Of a stretch of DNA of 64,000 bases, positions 16,757-25,278 are shown piece by piece. Each line of letters begins with the position of its first letter. Position 1 is the stretch's first letter. The stretch covers positions 1-64,000 of the forward strand of contig NZ_BBMA01000005.1 of assembly GCF_000971215.1 (NCBI RefSeq), written 5' to 3'. The notes below the pieces were generated by a model. It was not told where the DNA came from and made no database searches. It saw only the letters and a program-made list of their open reading frames with translations. Source of the DNA: Demequina silvatica (GTDB lineage: Bacteria > Actinomycetota > Actinomycetes > Actinomycetales > Demequinaceae). Made by a program: the position numbers and the translations under genes.

Positions 16757-19006
16757 ATGACCGTCACCGCTGCCGACCTGCTCGCCCATGCCACCGCCAT
16801 CACCGCGGTCGCCGACCGTGGCATCGCACCGCTGTTCTCCACCAGCGTCGCGCTGGACCAGCCCGCGGCGGCGGTCGCAGCAGCGCGGCTCGTCGCGACG
16901 GCGCACGGCGTCTACGAGGCCACCGTCAACGGCATCCCCGCGACGGAGTCGGTGCTCAACCCGGGCTGGACCTCGTACGAGTGGCGCCTCCAGTACCAGG
17001 AGTTCGACGTCACCGAGCAGGTCGCGGCTGGCCCCGACGCGGTGGAGCTCGAGGTCCTCCTGGGCAACGGCTGGTACCGCGGCGCGCTGGGCTTCGACGG
17101 CGCCAAGGTCGACTACGGCCACGAGATCGCGCTGCTTGCCGCGCTCGAGGTCACCTTCGCGGACGGCACCACCCAGACCGTCGCGACCTCCCCCGCCTGG
17201 GCGGCCCGCGCATCGTCCACCACCGCCAACTCGCTGTACAACGGGCAGACCATCGACGGGCGCATCGAGGCCGGCGAGACTCTCGTGGTGCGCGAGACCG
17301 AGCTCGACCGCTCGCGCCTGCTGCCCCAGGTGGGCCCGCTGATCGTGCGCCACGAGGTGCTCGCGCCCGTGACGATCTGGACCTCCCCCGCCGGTCGCAC
17401 GCTCATCGACTTCGGCCAGAACCTGGTGGGCTGGCTGCGCCTCACCGTCGCCGGCGAGGCCGGCACCGAGATCACGGTGCGCCACGCCGAGGTGCTCGAG
17501 CACGACGAGCTGGGCACGCGTCCGCTCCGCGCTGCCGAGGCCACCGACCGGTTCATCCTCTCGGGCGACACCGACGTGTTCGAGCCCACCTTCACGTTCC
17601 ACGGCTTCCGCTACGCCGAGGTCACCGGCTGGCCGGGAGACATCGACCCCGACGCTGTCGAGGCCGTGGTGGTGCACTCCGACATGCGCCCCACGTCGAG
17701 CTTCGAATGCTCGAGCCCCCTGGTCAACCAGCTGATCCACAACTCGATCTGGGGCCAGAAGGGCAACTTCCTCGATGTCCCCACCGACTGCCCGCAGCGC
17801 GACGAGCGCCTGGGCTGGACGGGCGACCTGTCCGCGTTCGCGGCGACCGCCTCGTTCCAGTTCGACACCGCCGACATGCTCCACAAGTGGCTGCTCGACC
17901 TCGCCGAGGAGACCCGTCACGCCCAGGAGGGCGCGGTGCCCAACGTGGTGCCGGATCCGCTGAAGTACGTGACCGGCGGCGTGTTCGACCTCTTCCCCAA
18001 GTTCCCGAGCGCCATCTGGGGCGATGCCGCGGTGTGGGTGCCCGAGGCGCTATGGCACGCGTACGGCGATCGCGACCGCCTCGCCGAGTACTACCCCGGG
18101 ATGGTGCTCCACCTCGAGGGCGTCGAGAAGCGTCTGTCCCCCACCGGGCTGTGGGAGGAGCAGTTCCAGTTCGGCGACTGGCTCGACCCCGACGCGCCGC
18201 CGGAGGCGCCCTTCAAGGCCAAAGCCGATAACTCGGTGGTCGCGACCGCATGCCTGTACCGGTCGGCGGCGTTCGCGGCGACCACGGCGCGCGAGCTCGG
18301 GCTCGAGGACGATGCGCAGCGCTGGGACGCGCTTGCCGCGCGCACCCGGGCGGCGTTCAACGAGCACTACGTCGCGGCCGACGGCGTGATCCTGTCGGAC
18401 TGCACCACCGTGTACGCACTGGCGATCTGCTTCGGGCTGCTGGATGAGGACATGCAGGCCAAGGGCGCGGCACGGCTCGCCGAGCTGGTCCGCGAGCGCG
18501 GCCACATCATCACCACCGGCTTCGCGGGCACGCCGTTCGTCACGTGGGCGCTGTCGGAGAACGGCTACCTCGAGGACGCGTACGCCCTGCTGCTGCAGAC
18601 CGAGTGCCCGTCCTGGCTCTACGCCGTCACCATGGGCGCGACCACCATCTGGGAGCGCTGGGACTCGATGCTGCCGGACGGCACCATCAACCCGGGCGAG
18701 ATGACCAGCTTCAACCACTACGCGCTCGGCGCCGTGGCGGACTGGATCTACCAGGTGGTGGGCGGCATCCGCGCCGCCGCGCCCGGCTACGCGGCGATCC
18801 GCATCCAGCCGCAGCCGGGTCCCGGGATCGACTGGGTCAAGGTGGCCCACGAGTCGCCGGTGGGACGCATCGCGGTCGAGTGGTCCGTTTCCGCGGACGG
18901 CTTCGTGCTCGACATCGACTCGCCTCCCGGGGTGCCCGTCGAGGCGGTCCTGCCCGACGGCACCGTGGTCGCCTACGAGGGTGGCACGAGGCGGCTCACC
19001 GTCTAG
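16757..19006 (+). CDS. Alpha-L-rhamnosidase (GH78)
   Basis: 749-aa GH78 enzyme releasing terminal L-rhamnose from glycans or plant glycosides. Layout: N-terminal beta-sandwich domains (residues 1 to about 310; VYEATVNGIPA, NPGWTSYEWR, LLGNGWYRGALGF), then an (alpha/alpha)6 barrel beginning around NSIWGQKGNFLDVPTDCPQRDERLGWTGD, which carries the proposed general acid Glu350, and a C-terminal sandwich (MTSFNHYALGAVADWIYQ onward). No signal peptide, so it is probably intracellular and acts on imported oligosaccharides or glycosides. The start at MTVTAAD was preferred because GGAG lies just upstream; an ATG 51 bp earlier has no ribosome site. It ends in a 4-bp overlap with the convergent efflux gene. 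Confidence 0.92.
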   Translation: MTVTAADLLAHATAITAVADRGIAPLFSTSVALDQPAAAVAAARLVATAHGVYEATVNGIPATESVLNPGWTSYEWRLQYQEFDVTEQVAAGPDAVELEVLLGNGWYRGALGFDGAKVDYGHEIALLAALEVTFADGTTQTVATSPAWAARASSTTANSLYNGQTIDGRIEAGETLVVRETELDRSRLLPQVGPLIVRHEVLAPVTIWTSPAGRTLIDFGQNLVGWLRLTVAGEAGTEITVRHAEVLEHDELGTRPLRAAEATDRFILSGDTDVFEPTFTFHGFRYAEVTGWPGDIDPDAVEAVVVHSDMRPTSSFECSSPLVNQLIHNSIWGQKGNFLDVPTDCPQRDERLGWTGDLSAFAATASFQFDTADMLHKWLLDLAEETRHAQEGAVPNVVPDPLKYVTGGVFDLFPKFPSAIWGDAAVWVPEALWHAYGDRDRLAEYYPGMVLHLEGVEKRLSPTGLWEEQFQFGDWLDPDAPPEAPFKAKADNSVVATACLYRSAAFAATTARELGLEDDAQRWDALAARTRAAFNEHYVAADGVILSDCTTVYALAICFGLLDEDMQAKGAARLAELVRERGHIITTGFAGTPFVTWALSENGYLEDAYALLLQTECPSWLYAVTMGATTIWERWDSMLPDGTINPGEMTSFNHYALGAVADWIYQVVGGIRAAAPGYAAIRIQPQPGPGIDWVKVAHESPVGRIAVEWSVSADGFVLDIDSPPGVPVEAVLPDGTVVAYEGGTRRLTV

Positions 19007-20253
19007 GGTCCCGGGAGCGGTGTACGACGCACCAGGGCGCCGTACGCCGCCGTGCCCGCTGCGGTGGCGACGAGAACCACCACGGCGGTCGGCATCGCAG
19101 TCTCGGGACCGAGGACGCCGGCCAGGGGTGCCGCGGCGGCGCCTGCGGCGAAGCGGGTCATGCCGAGGATGGACGATGCGGTGCCCGCGAAGTGCGGGTA
19201 GTCGACCAGGGCGAGGGTGGTCGCCGGGGGCGACACCACCGCTGCCCCGGCGGCGATGAGGACGAACGCGGTGATGGTCAGCGGCAGCGATGGCAGCCAC
19301 AGCGCGGTGACGAGCAGTGCCGCTCCGCCCGCGATCATGATCGCCAGGCCCACGGCGAAGACGGCACGGTCGCCCGCCCGCTCCGCAAGACGGCCGGCGG
19401 AGAAGCCTGCGACGGCGAATGCGGCGGCGTTGAGCCCGAACACGAGGGCGAAGGTGGACGGCGCGAGCCCGTAGATGCCTTGGAGGATGAAGGGCGCTCC
19501 GGCGAGGTACGCGAAGTAGGCGGCGGACGTGAGGGAGCTGGACACGGTCGCGCCGACATAGAGACGGTCGCGGGCGAGCACGCCGAGCTGTTCGCGTATG
19601 CGCCTCAGGCCACCGCTGGTGCGACGGTCTCGCGGCAGCGTGTCGGGGAACGAGACCGCGATGGCGGCGGTCACGAGGACGCCGACTGCCGTGAGGATCA
19701 CGAAGAAGCCCCGCCAGGACAGGTGCTCGGCGAGGAACCCGCCGAGCACGGGTGCGACGATCGCGGCGAGGCCGGAGATCACGATGATGCGCGCGTAGTA
19801 GCGCGTGAGGCGCGCGCCCTCGTAGATGTCGCGTCCGACGGTCTGCGCGATCACCAGCCCGGCGCCCCCGGCGAGGCCCTGGAGGACGCGGGCTCCGACG
19901 AGCACCTCGATGGTCGGGCTCAGCGCGCACAGCGCCGAGGCGATCGTGTAGACCACCAGCCCGACCAGCAGCGGGGTGCGCCGTCCGAACCTGTCGGACA
20001 ACGGGCCGGCGACCACCTGCCCGGCTGCGAGGCCGATCAGGCATGCGGTCATGGTCAGCTGCGCCGACGAGGTGGTGCCGTCGAGGTCGATCGCGAGCGA
20101 CGGCAGGACGGGCAGGTACAGGTCCATCGACAGCGGACCGAACACCGTCAGCGCCCCCAGGACCATGGCGATCCACGCGCCGGACTCGCGCCGTCGAGAC
20201 GGCTGTCGCTGGGCACGGGCCGTGCGCGACGTGGCGCTCACCACGCCCACCAC
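19003..20253 (-). CDS. MFS drug efflux transporter, Bcr/CflA type
   Basis: 416-aa major facilitator with 12 predicted membrane segments. Bcr/CflA features: MDLYLPVLPSLAIDLDG after TM1, DRFGRRTPLL motif A, and VLQGLAGGAGLVIAQTVGRDIYEG motif C-like region. Likely proton-coupled export of drugs or small metabolites. All candidate starts are GTG and none has a clear Shine-Dalgarno sequence. The start overlaps the end of a 42-codon ORF (20238-20366), suggesting translational coupling. Divergent from an MmyB-type regulator that may control it. Confidence 0.88.
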   Translation of the reverse strand: MVGVVSATSRTARAQRQPSRRRESGAWIAMVLGALTVFGPLSMDLYLPVLPSLAIDLDGTTSSAQLTMTACLIGLAAGQVVAGPLSDRFGRRTPLLVGLVVYTIASALCALSPTIEVLVGARVLQGLAGGAGLVIAQTVGRDIYEGARLTRYYARIIVISGLAAIVAPVLGGFLAEHLSWRGFFVILTAVGVLVTAAIAVSFPDTLPRDRRTSGGLRRIREQLGVLARDRLYVGATVSSSLTSAAYFAYLAGAPFILQGIYGLAPSTFALVFGLNAAAFAVAGFSAGRLAERAGDRAVFAVGLAIMIAGGAALLVTALWLPSLPLTITAFVLIAAGAAVVSPPATTLALVDYPHFAGTASSILGMTRFAAGAAAAPLAGVLGPETAMPTAVVVLVATAAGTAAYGALVRRTPLPGP

Positions 20254-20366
20254 AGCGGCTCGCCGGTCTTGTCGTCCACGGCGAGGGGCATGCGCTCGAG
20301 CGATGCCGTGGTGCCGAAGGGCCAGACGGCGATCAAGGCGAGCACCGCGACCGAGTACCTGTTCAT
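20238..20366 (-). CDS. Small hypothetical membrane peptide upstream of the efflux gene
   Basis: 42-codon ORF, MNRYSVAVLALIAVWPF at the N-terminus then a polar tail ending DKTGEPLWWAW. TGAGGT precedes the ATG and the stop lies 16 bp inside the efflux gene start region. It could be a true small membrane protein or a leader peptide coupling translation of the efflux gene. No family recognised; it may also be chance. Confidence 0.35.
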   Translation of the reverse strand: MNRYSVAVLALIAVWPFGTTASLERMPLAVDDKTGEPLWWAW

Positions 20367-20466
20367 GACCTCAGGAAAGCGCCGGACCGCCCACGGCGGG
20401 AGTCCCGCTGCTGACGTGCCCTTGCAGGGCATCCCACGCGCGGATGCGGCTCCCTATCCTGGCGCC

Positions 20467-21336
20467 ATGGACAACCACAGCGAGGTGCGCGAGTTCCTGA
20501 TGTCGCGCCGCGCACGCATCGAGCCGGAAGACGTCGGCCTGCCGCGCGGCGGCGACCGGCGCGTGCCCGGGCTGCGCCGGGGCGAGGTCGCCGCGCTCGC
20601 CGGCGTCAGCGTGGAGTACTACTCCCGACTCGAGCGCGGCGCGATCGCAGGCGCATCGGAAGCCGTGCTCGACGGTCTTGCGAAGGCGCTCCGGCTCGAC
20701 CCTGCCGAGCGCGAGCACCTCTACCGCCTCGCGCACCAGGGTGCGCAGAGCAGCGGCCGGACGCGAGCGCGGCGCACCGGCGAACGACCGTGGACCCCGG
20801 AGCCGAGCATGCGCTGGCTGCTGGACTCCATGACCGACGCCGCCGCGCTGATCGGCAACGGCCGCACCGACCTGCTCGCCTGGAACACGCTTGGCGGCGC
20901 GCTGGTGGCGGACATGATCACCACCGCCACGACCCATCCGCCGAATTTCGCTCGCTACATCTTCCTCGAACCCAGCGCACGTCGTTTCTACACGGACTGG
21001 GACACCGTCGCCGCCGTCAACGTCGCGCAGCTCCGCACCGAGGCCGGACGCGATCCGCATAGCAAGCCGCTGCACGATCTGGTCGGCGAGCTGTCCACCC
21101 GGAGCGATCACTTTCGCGAGCTCTGGGGCCGCCACGATGTCTGGCAGCACGTTGCAGGCGTCAAGCGCTTCCACCACCCGGACGTCGGCGACCTCGAGCT
21201 CGCCTTCAACGGCCTCGACCTCGTGGGCCAGGACGCGATCCAGATGACGGTGTTCACCGCCGCACCGGGTTCCGCCTCCCACGAGGCGCTCGCGCTGCTC
21301 GGCGTCCTCGCCTCGACCCAGCACCACGCTCGCTGA
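20467..21336 (+). CDS. XRE family regulator with MmyB-like ligand domain (copy 1)
   Basis: 289-aa regulator. The N-terminal helix-turn-helix (EVREFLMSRRARIEPEDVGLP..RVPGLRRGEVAALAGVSVEYYSRLERG) is followed by the MmyB-like C-terminal domain (about 105-289) thought to bind a hydrophobic ligand (NTLGGALVADM, RFYTDWDTVAAVNVAQLR, HDVWQHVAGVKRFHHPDVGDLEL). It directly precedes a zinc alcohol dehydrogenase (33-bp gap) and is divergent from the efflux pump, so either or both could be targets. One of three paralogues in this window (also at 41134 and 47662). Confidence 0.88.
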   Translation: MDNHSEVREFLMSRRARIEPEDVGLPRGGDRRVPGLRRGEVAALAGVSVEYYSRLERGAIAGASEAVLDGLAKALRLDPAEREHLYRLAHQGAQSSGRTRARRTGERPWTPEPSMRWLLDSMTDAAALIGNGRTDLLAWNTLGGALVADMITTATTHPPNFARYIFLEPSARRFYTDWDTVAAVNVAQLRTEAGRDPHSKPLHDLVGELSTRSDHFRELWGRHDVWQHVAGVKRFHHPDVGDLELAFNGLDLVGQDAIQMTVFTAAPGSASHEALALLGVLASTQHHAR

Positions 21337-21369
21337 CGCGAGCCACCACCCCCAACTGAGGAGAGAGCC

Positions 21370-22395
21370 ATGCGCGGAGCGCTCATGTACGGCCCCGGCG
21401 ACGTCCGTGTCGAGGACCGCAAGGATCCGGTCATCGAGAATCCCACGGACGCGATCGTGCGGCTGGCCGCGTCCTGTGTCTGCGGGTCGGATCTGTGGGC
21501 GTACCGCGGCCTCGAGCCCCTCCCCTCCGTGCCCACCCCCATGGGCCACGAGTACGCCGGCACCGTGATCGCCATCGGCGACGCCGTCGCCAACGTGAAG
21601 GTCGGCGACTTCGTCGTCGGATCGTTCTTCGCCTCCGACAACACGTGCGAGATCTGCCGATCCGGCTACCAGACCCACTGCCCGCAGCGCGAGGCGGCCG
21701 CGCCCGGCGGCGCCCAGTCCGAGCTCCTGCGAGTCCCGCTGGCCGACGGCACCCTCGTCGCGACCCCCAGCGCACCCGAGCCGGACCTGATCCCGTCCCT
21801 CCTCGCCGCATCCGATGTCCTCGGAACCGGGTGGTTCGGCGCGGTCGCGGCCCAGGCGGGTCCGGACAGGACCGTCGCCGTCGTGGGCGACGGCGCGGTC
21901 GGGCTCCTCGCCGTGCTCGCCGCGCGCGAGCTCGGAGCCGCCCGCATCATCGCGATGAGCCGCCACGCGGACCGTCAGGCCCTCGCACGCGAGTTCGGTG
22001 CCACCGACATCGTCGAGGAACGGGGCGACGCCGGCGTCGCCCGCATCAAGGAGCTCACCGACGGCCTCGGCGCACACTCGACCATCGAGGCCGTCGGCAC
22101 CCAGGAGGCCATGGACCAGGCGATCAAGGCCACCCGGGCAGGCGGCCACGTCGGCTACGTCGGCGTCTCGCACGACGTCACGCTCGACGGGCTTGGGCTC
22201 TTCTTCTCAGGAGTCCACCTGCACGGCGGCCCCGCCCCCGTGCGCCACTACCTCCCCGACCTCATCGGCCGCATCATGCGCCGCGAGATCGACCCCGGCA
22301 GGGTCTTCGACCTCGTCATCCCGCTCGATGACACCGCCGAGGCCTACCGGGCGATGGACGAGCGTCGCGCCATCAAGGCCATGCTCACCATGTGA
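21370..22395 (+). CDS. Zinc-dependent alcohol dehydrogenase (MDR family)
   Basis: 341-aa medium-chain dehydrogenase. Catalytic zinc site: CVCGSDLWAYRG (Cys) and GHEYAGTVIAIG (His/Glu); the structural-zinc segment DNTCEICRSGYQTHC has Cys residues, fewer than the usual four. Rossmann motif VVGDGAVGLLAV with an Arg after the second strand (MSRHADRQ), suggesting NADP preference. GAGGAGAG lies before the ATG. It follows the MmyB-like regulator in the same direction, as is common for regulator/oxidoreductase pairs. Substrate unknown. Confidence 0.88.
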   Translation: MRGALMYGPGDVRVEDRKDPVIENPTDAIVRLAASCVCGSDLWAYRGLEPLPSVPTPMGHEYAGTVIAIGDAVANVKVGDFVVGSFFASDNTCEICRSGYQTHCPQREAAAPGGAQSELLRVPLADGTLVATPSAPEPDLIPSLLAASDVLGTGWFGAVAAQAGPDRTVAVVGDGAVGLLAVLAARELGAARIIAMSRHADRQALAREFGATDIVEERGDAGVARIKELTDGLGAHSTIEAVGTQEAMDQAIKATRAGGHVGYVGVSHDVTLDGLGLFFSGVHLHGGPAPVRHYLPDLIGRIMRREIDPGRVFDLVIPLDDTAEAYRAMDERRAIKAMLTM

Positions 22396-22414
22396 GCCGA
22401 CTCGTGCCACGCGC

Positions 22415-22864
22415 CTACGGCATCTCCCTCACGACCTCGCCGCCCAGGTCCACCACCGCGTCGAACTGCGCCGGGTCGGTGGTCGCGAAGATGTAGTGGT
22501 CGCCCTGGACTATCCCGGTGTCGGCGGAGGCCGCCTCGATCTCGGCGACGTCGCGCTCGAGCGAATCGGTGGTGAGGTAGATCGACAGCGTCGCCTCCGC
22601 GACCAGGTCGCCGTCCTGGTCGCAGACGTACTGCCATCCCGCGAGCACGCCCTCCCCCGCGGCCTTGCCGCCGGTCCAGGACTCGCAGGTCGCGACCTCC
22701 TTGATGCTGGCGATCGTCCCCGCGACGTCGACCGCCTCCGCGGAGATCGACTCCGTGGACGGGCTGGGGCTCGCCTCGTCGTCCGAGCTCGACGTGCATC
22801 CCGCGAGCACCGCGCCCGCGCTCGCCGCCACCACCGCCACCTTCACCACGCCGCTGATACGCAT
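22415..22864 (-). CDS. Putative lipoprotein, paralogue of the gene at 24727
   Basis: 149-aa secreted protein with a lipobox (VLAGC, Cys23) followed by a Ser/Asp-rich spacer. The mature domain (about 45-149) contains ATCESWTGGKAAG, WQYVCDQDGDLVAEATLSIY, LERDVAEIEAA and GDHYIFATTD. These elements recur in the same order in the 24727 protein. Two cysteines may form a disulfide, and CDQDGD resembles a calcium-binding acidic loop. No known family recognised. The gene is separated from the upstream membrane-protein gene by a perfect hairpin. Confidence 0.75.
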   Translation of the reverse strand: MRISGVVKVAVVAASAGAVLAGCTSSSDDEASPSPSTESISAEAVDVAGTIASIKEVATCESWTGGKAAGEGVLAGWQYVCDQDGDLVAEATLSIYLTTDSLERDVAEIEAASADTGIVQGDHYIFATTDPAQFDAVVDLGGEVVREMP

Positions 22865-22893
22865 GAGGACTCCTCACCGAAGAAGAAACTGGC

Positions 22894-22922
22894 CGAATCG
22901 GGGCGGCTTTCGCCCCGATTCG
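22894..22922 (-). terminator. Hairpin after the membrane-protein gene
   Basis: Perfect 12-bp inverted repeat CGAATCGGGGCG / CGCCCCGATTCG with a 5-base loop, 35 bp past the stop of the 22958 gene and about 30 bp ahead of the lipoprotein start. On the minus strand it is followed by a T-containing stretch (GCCAGTTTCTTC). Confidence 0.75.
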
Positions 22923-22957
22923 ACCAGTATGTGCCCCGCGCGGGCACGATGCGGCGG

Positions 22958-23953
22958 CTAGGAGGCCGCGACCGTCACCTTCTCGGCGGCGACGGTGCGC
23001 GTCCGCAGGCCCGCGACCACCAGCAGGATCGCGCCGAAGGCGGCCCACCCGAGCAGCACCGCGACCGGCTCGGCGATCGCGGCGCCGTCGAAGAATGCGA
23101 CGTTGCGCAGCAGCGTGCCGGTGGCGCCGGGCGGGAGCAGCTGCCCGATCGCGCCCCACGGCTGGGGCAGCATCTCGGGCGCGCTCGTGAGGCCCGACAG
23201 CGGGTTGCCGAGGAACACGATGAGCAGCGCGCCCACCGCGATGCCTGGCCTGCCGAGCAGGCTCTCGAGGCCCAGCACCGTCATGCCCGTCGCGAGGATG
23301 CCGAGCATGGCCGCCGCGGCCGTCGCCCAGAAGCTGCCGGTGAGGGTCCCGAACCAGAACTCGAGGATGGACACCATCGCGAGCCCTCCGACGGCCGCGA
23401 ACAGGCCCATGGCGGCGAGGCGGCGCCCCGTGCCGCGGATGAGCAGCGTGGTCGCGACGCCCGCGATGAACCCGCCGAGCGCGATCGGAAGCGCGCCGGC
23501 GGACAGGCCCACACCGCGCGGGTCGTCCTCGGAGGTGGGCACCACGTCGGTGACCGTGGCGGCGAGACCCTGCTGCGCCGCCGCCGCCTGGCCCACCTGC
23601 GTGAGAAGCGTCGCGACGGTCGGGCTCGCGGCGGTCGCGATCTCGACGCCGAGGCCCTCGGCCCCGACCACGAACGCGCCGTAGACCTCGCGGTCGAGGA
23701 TGAGCGCCTCCGCCTCCTCCTGCGAGGCCGCGACCGTCACCTCGAACGCGCCGGGCTGGGCCGCCTCGAGCGCGCCCGCGATCTGGTCGGCGGCCTCGGC
23801 GGGTGCGACCACGGCGATGGGGACGTCGTGGGCGGCGGAGTGGACGGCGGGCAGGCCGAACGCCACGAGCATGGTGCTGACCAGCAGCGCCAGTCCCACG
23901 GCGAGGCCCACCACGGGCTTCCAGCTCTCGCGAGCGGTCGAGGACTCGGACAT
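22958..23953 (-). CDS. ABC-2/YhgE-like membrane protein
   Basis: 331-aa membrane protein. TM1 lies at about residues 15-35, then an extracytoplasmic domain (about 40-150) rich in short helices, then five or six TMs (about 160-320). This topology matches the YhgE/Pip and DUF3533 type ABC-2-like permeases that act without their own ATPase subunit. The start follows GGAGAAG; a longer upstream reading crosses the operator and is unlikely. It is divergent from a TetR regulator with a near-perfect palindrome between them, so it is probably the repressed target, perhaps an exporter. Confidence 0.75.
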   Translation of the reverse strand: MSESSTARESWKPVVGLAVGLALLVSTMLVAFGLPAVHSAAHDVPIAVVAPAEAADQIAGALEAAQPGAFEVTVAASQEEAEALILDREVYGAFVVGAEGLGVEIATAASPTVATLLTQVGQAAAAQQGLAATVTDVVPTSEDDPRGVGLSAGALPIALGGFIAGVATTLLIRGTGRRLAAMGLFAAVGGLAMVSILEFWFGTLTGSFWATAAAAMLGILATGMTVLGLESLLGRPGIAVGALLIVFLGNPLSGLTSAPEMLPQPWGAIGQLLPPGATGTLLRNVAFFDGAAIAEPVAVLLGWAAFGAILLVVAGLRTRTVAAEKVTVAAS

Positions 23954-23978
23954 GGCACTTCTCCATTCGGGAGCGAAC

Positions 23979-24002
23979 AAGATACGATACGTACCGTATC
24001 TT
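23979..24002. promoter_or_regulatory. Palindromic TetR operator between 22958 and 24058 genes
   Basis: 24-bp near-perfect palindrome: half-sites AAGATACG and CGTATCTT around a TAC/GTA centre, with only one mismatched pair (positions 9 and 16). It lies 25 bp upstream of the membrane-protein start and about 55 bp upstream of the TetR start, the usual place for autoregulated divergent control. Confidence 0.85.
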
Positions 24003-24057
24003 AACGCCGCGATAGGGTGCAACGGACCCACCGCGACCCGCGCCGGAAGGAGGCACT

Positions 24058-24651
24058 GTGGCCGACGCCCCCGCGCGCCGTCGCCGCTCCGGCGAGCTGC
24101 TCGAGGCCATCCGCGCCGCCGTCCTCGAGGAGCTCCGCGAGCGCGGCTACCCCGGCCTCACCTTCGAGGGCGTGGCCCGCCGCGCGGGCACCAGCAAGCC
24201 CGTCCTGTACCGCCGCTACGGCTCGCGCGCCGAGATGGCCGTGGACGCGTTCGTGTCGAGCAGGATCGCCACGCCGCCCGCCGACTTCGCGGGGCCGCTC
24301 CGCGAGGACCTCATCGCCCTGTTCCAGGGGATGCTCGAGCGGATCGGCCCGGAGGGCGTCCAGACGTTCCGCGGCGTGGTGGGCGAGGTGGACGATGCGA
24401 CGGTCGCCCGGGTGGGGAACCTGGTGCTGTCGCAGGTGGAGGGCTGGCTCGGCGTGATCCTGGAGCGCGCACGCGCCGCCGGCGAGATCGGCGACGCGCC
24501 GGTGCCGCTCCGGGTGGTCCGCGCGATCGTCGCGCTCATGCGCAACGAGGTGCTGTTCGTGTACGGCGCCGCTCAGGCTCCCGACGTCGCCGGGATCGTG
24601 GACGAGGTGGTGCTGCCGCTCCTGCGCGTCTCGACGTCCCACCGCGCGTAG
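24058..24651 (+). CDS. TetR family transcriptional regulator
   Basis: 197-aa TetR regulator starting with GTG behind GGAAGGAGG. Helix-turn-helix at about residues 30-55 (TFEGVARRAGTSKPVLYRRYGSRAEM); the rest is the helical ligand-binding and dimerisation domain. Divergent from the YhgE-like membrane protein. The palindrome at 23979-24002 is its likely binding site. A copy of the dispersed motif (24389) encodes part of GEVDDATV. Confidence 0.9.
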   Translation: MADAPARRRRSGELLEAIRAAVLEELRERGYPGLTFEGVARRAGTSKPVLYRRYGSRAEMAVDAFVSSRIATPPADFAGPLREDLIALFQGMLERIGPEGVQTFRGVVGEVDDATVARVGNLVLSQVEGWLGVILERARAAGEIGDAPVPLRVVRAIVALMRNEVLFVYGAAQAPDVAGIVDEVVLPLLRVSTSHRA

Positions 24652-24686
24652 CGCCCCGGAGACGCGGAAGAACCCCGGAGACGCGG

Positions 24687-24714
24687 AAGGACCCCCGCCT
24701 GAGCGGGGGTCCTT
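24687..24714. terminator. Bidirectional terminator
   Basis: Perfect 12-bp stem AAGGACCCCCGC / GCGGGGGTCCTT with a 4-base loop, between the convergent tetR-type gene and the 24727 lipoprotein gene. The A-tract on one side and T-tract on the other fit use in both directions. A 17-bp direct repeat (24654-24670 and 24673-24689) lies on its left. Confidence 0.85.
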
Positions 24715-24726
24715 CGGGGCGGTCCG

Positions 24727-25188
24727 TTACGCGGAGGCGAGCTCGCGCAGGACCTCGACGCCCTCGTTCTCGAGGCTCGCGATGTGCGAGCTGTCGGTGG
24801 TGGCGACCAGGTAGTGGTCGCCACGCAGCACGGCCGCGTCCGCGTTGGCGGCCTCGACGTTCGCGAGGTCGGCCTCGAGGTCGTCGGTCGCGTTGTAGAT
24901 CGACAGGGTGGTCTCGGCCACGCCGTCGCCGTCCACGTCGCAGGTGTACTGGTAGCCCGCGACCACGTCGGCGCCGGCGAGCTTGCCGCCCGACCACACG
25001 CCGCCGAAGGTCTCGCAGCCGGTGAGGGTGTTGATGTCGGCGACGATGGTGCCGACGTTGGGTGCGGACTCGGCGGACGCGGAGGCGCTGGCGCTCGCGC
25101 CGGCCTCGGAGTCGGCGGCGCAGGCGGAGAGCGCGAGCGCGGCGGTCGCGGCGAGGATGGTCGCCTTCGCACCGATGGAGAAACGCAT
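24727..25188 (-). CDS. Putative lipoprotein, paralogue of the gene at 22415
   Basis: 153-aa secreted lipoprotein: lipobox LALSAC (Cys23), then an Ala/Ser-rich spacer (to about 45) and a domain with GCETFGGVWSGGKLAG, YQYTCDVDGDGVAETTLSIY, DDLEADLANVEAA and GDHYLVATTD. It aligns throughout with the 22415 protein, with one more glycine in the DVDGDG loop. The sequence around the two Cys residues and GDHY is best conserved. The two paralogues flank the TetR/membrane-protein pair. Function unknown; the family could be a small binding or inhibitor protein. Confidence 0.78.
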   Translation of the reverse strand: MRFSIGAKATILAATAALALSACAADSEAGASASASASAESAPNVGTIVADINTLTGCETFGGVWSGGKLAGADVVAGYQYTCDVDGDGVAETTLSIYNATDDLEADLANVEAANADAAVLRGDHYLVATTDSSHIASLENEGVEVLRELASA

Positions 25189-25278
25189 GGATCTTCCTTC
25201 TCTCAGGGGGACGTCCTTGGTGGGGACCAGAGAATCCTAGTGCGCTTTACGTCACCCTGTGCCCGCGCATCGTCCCCG

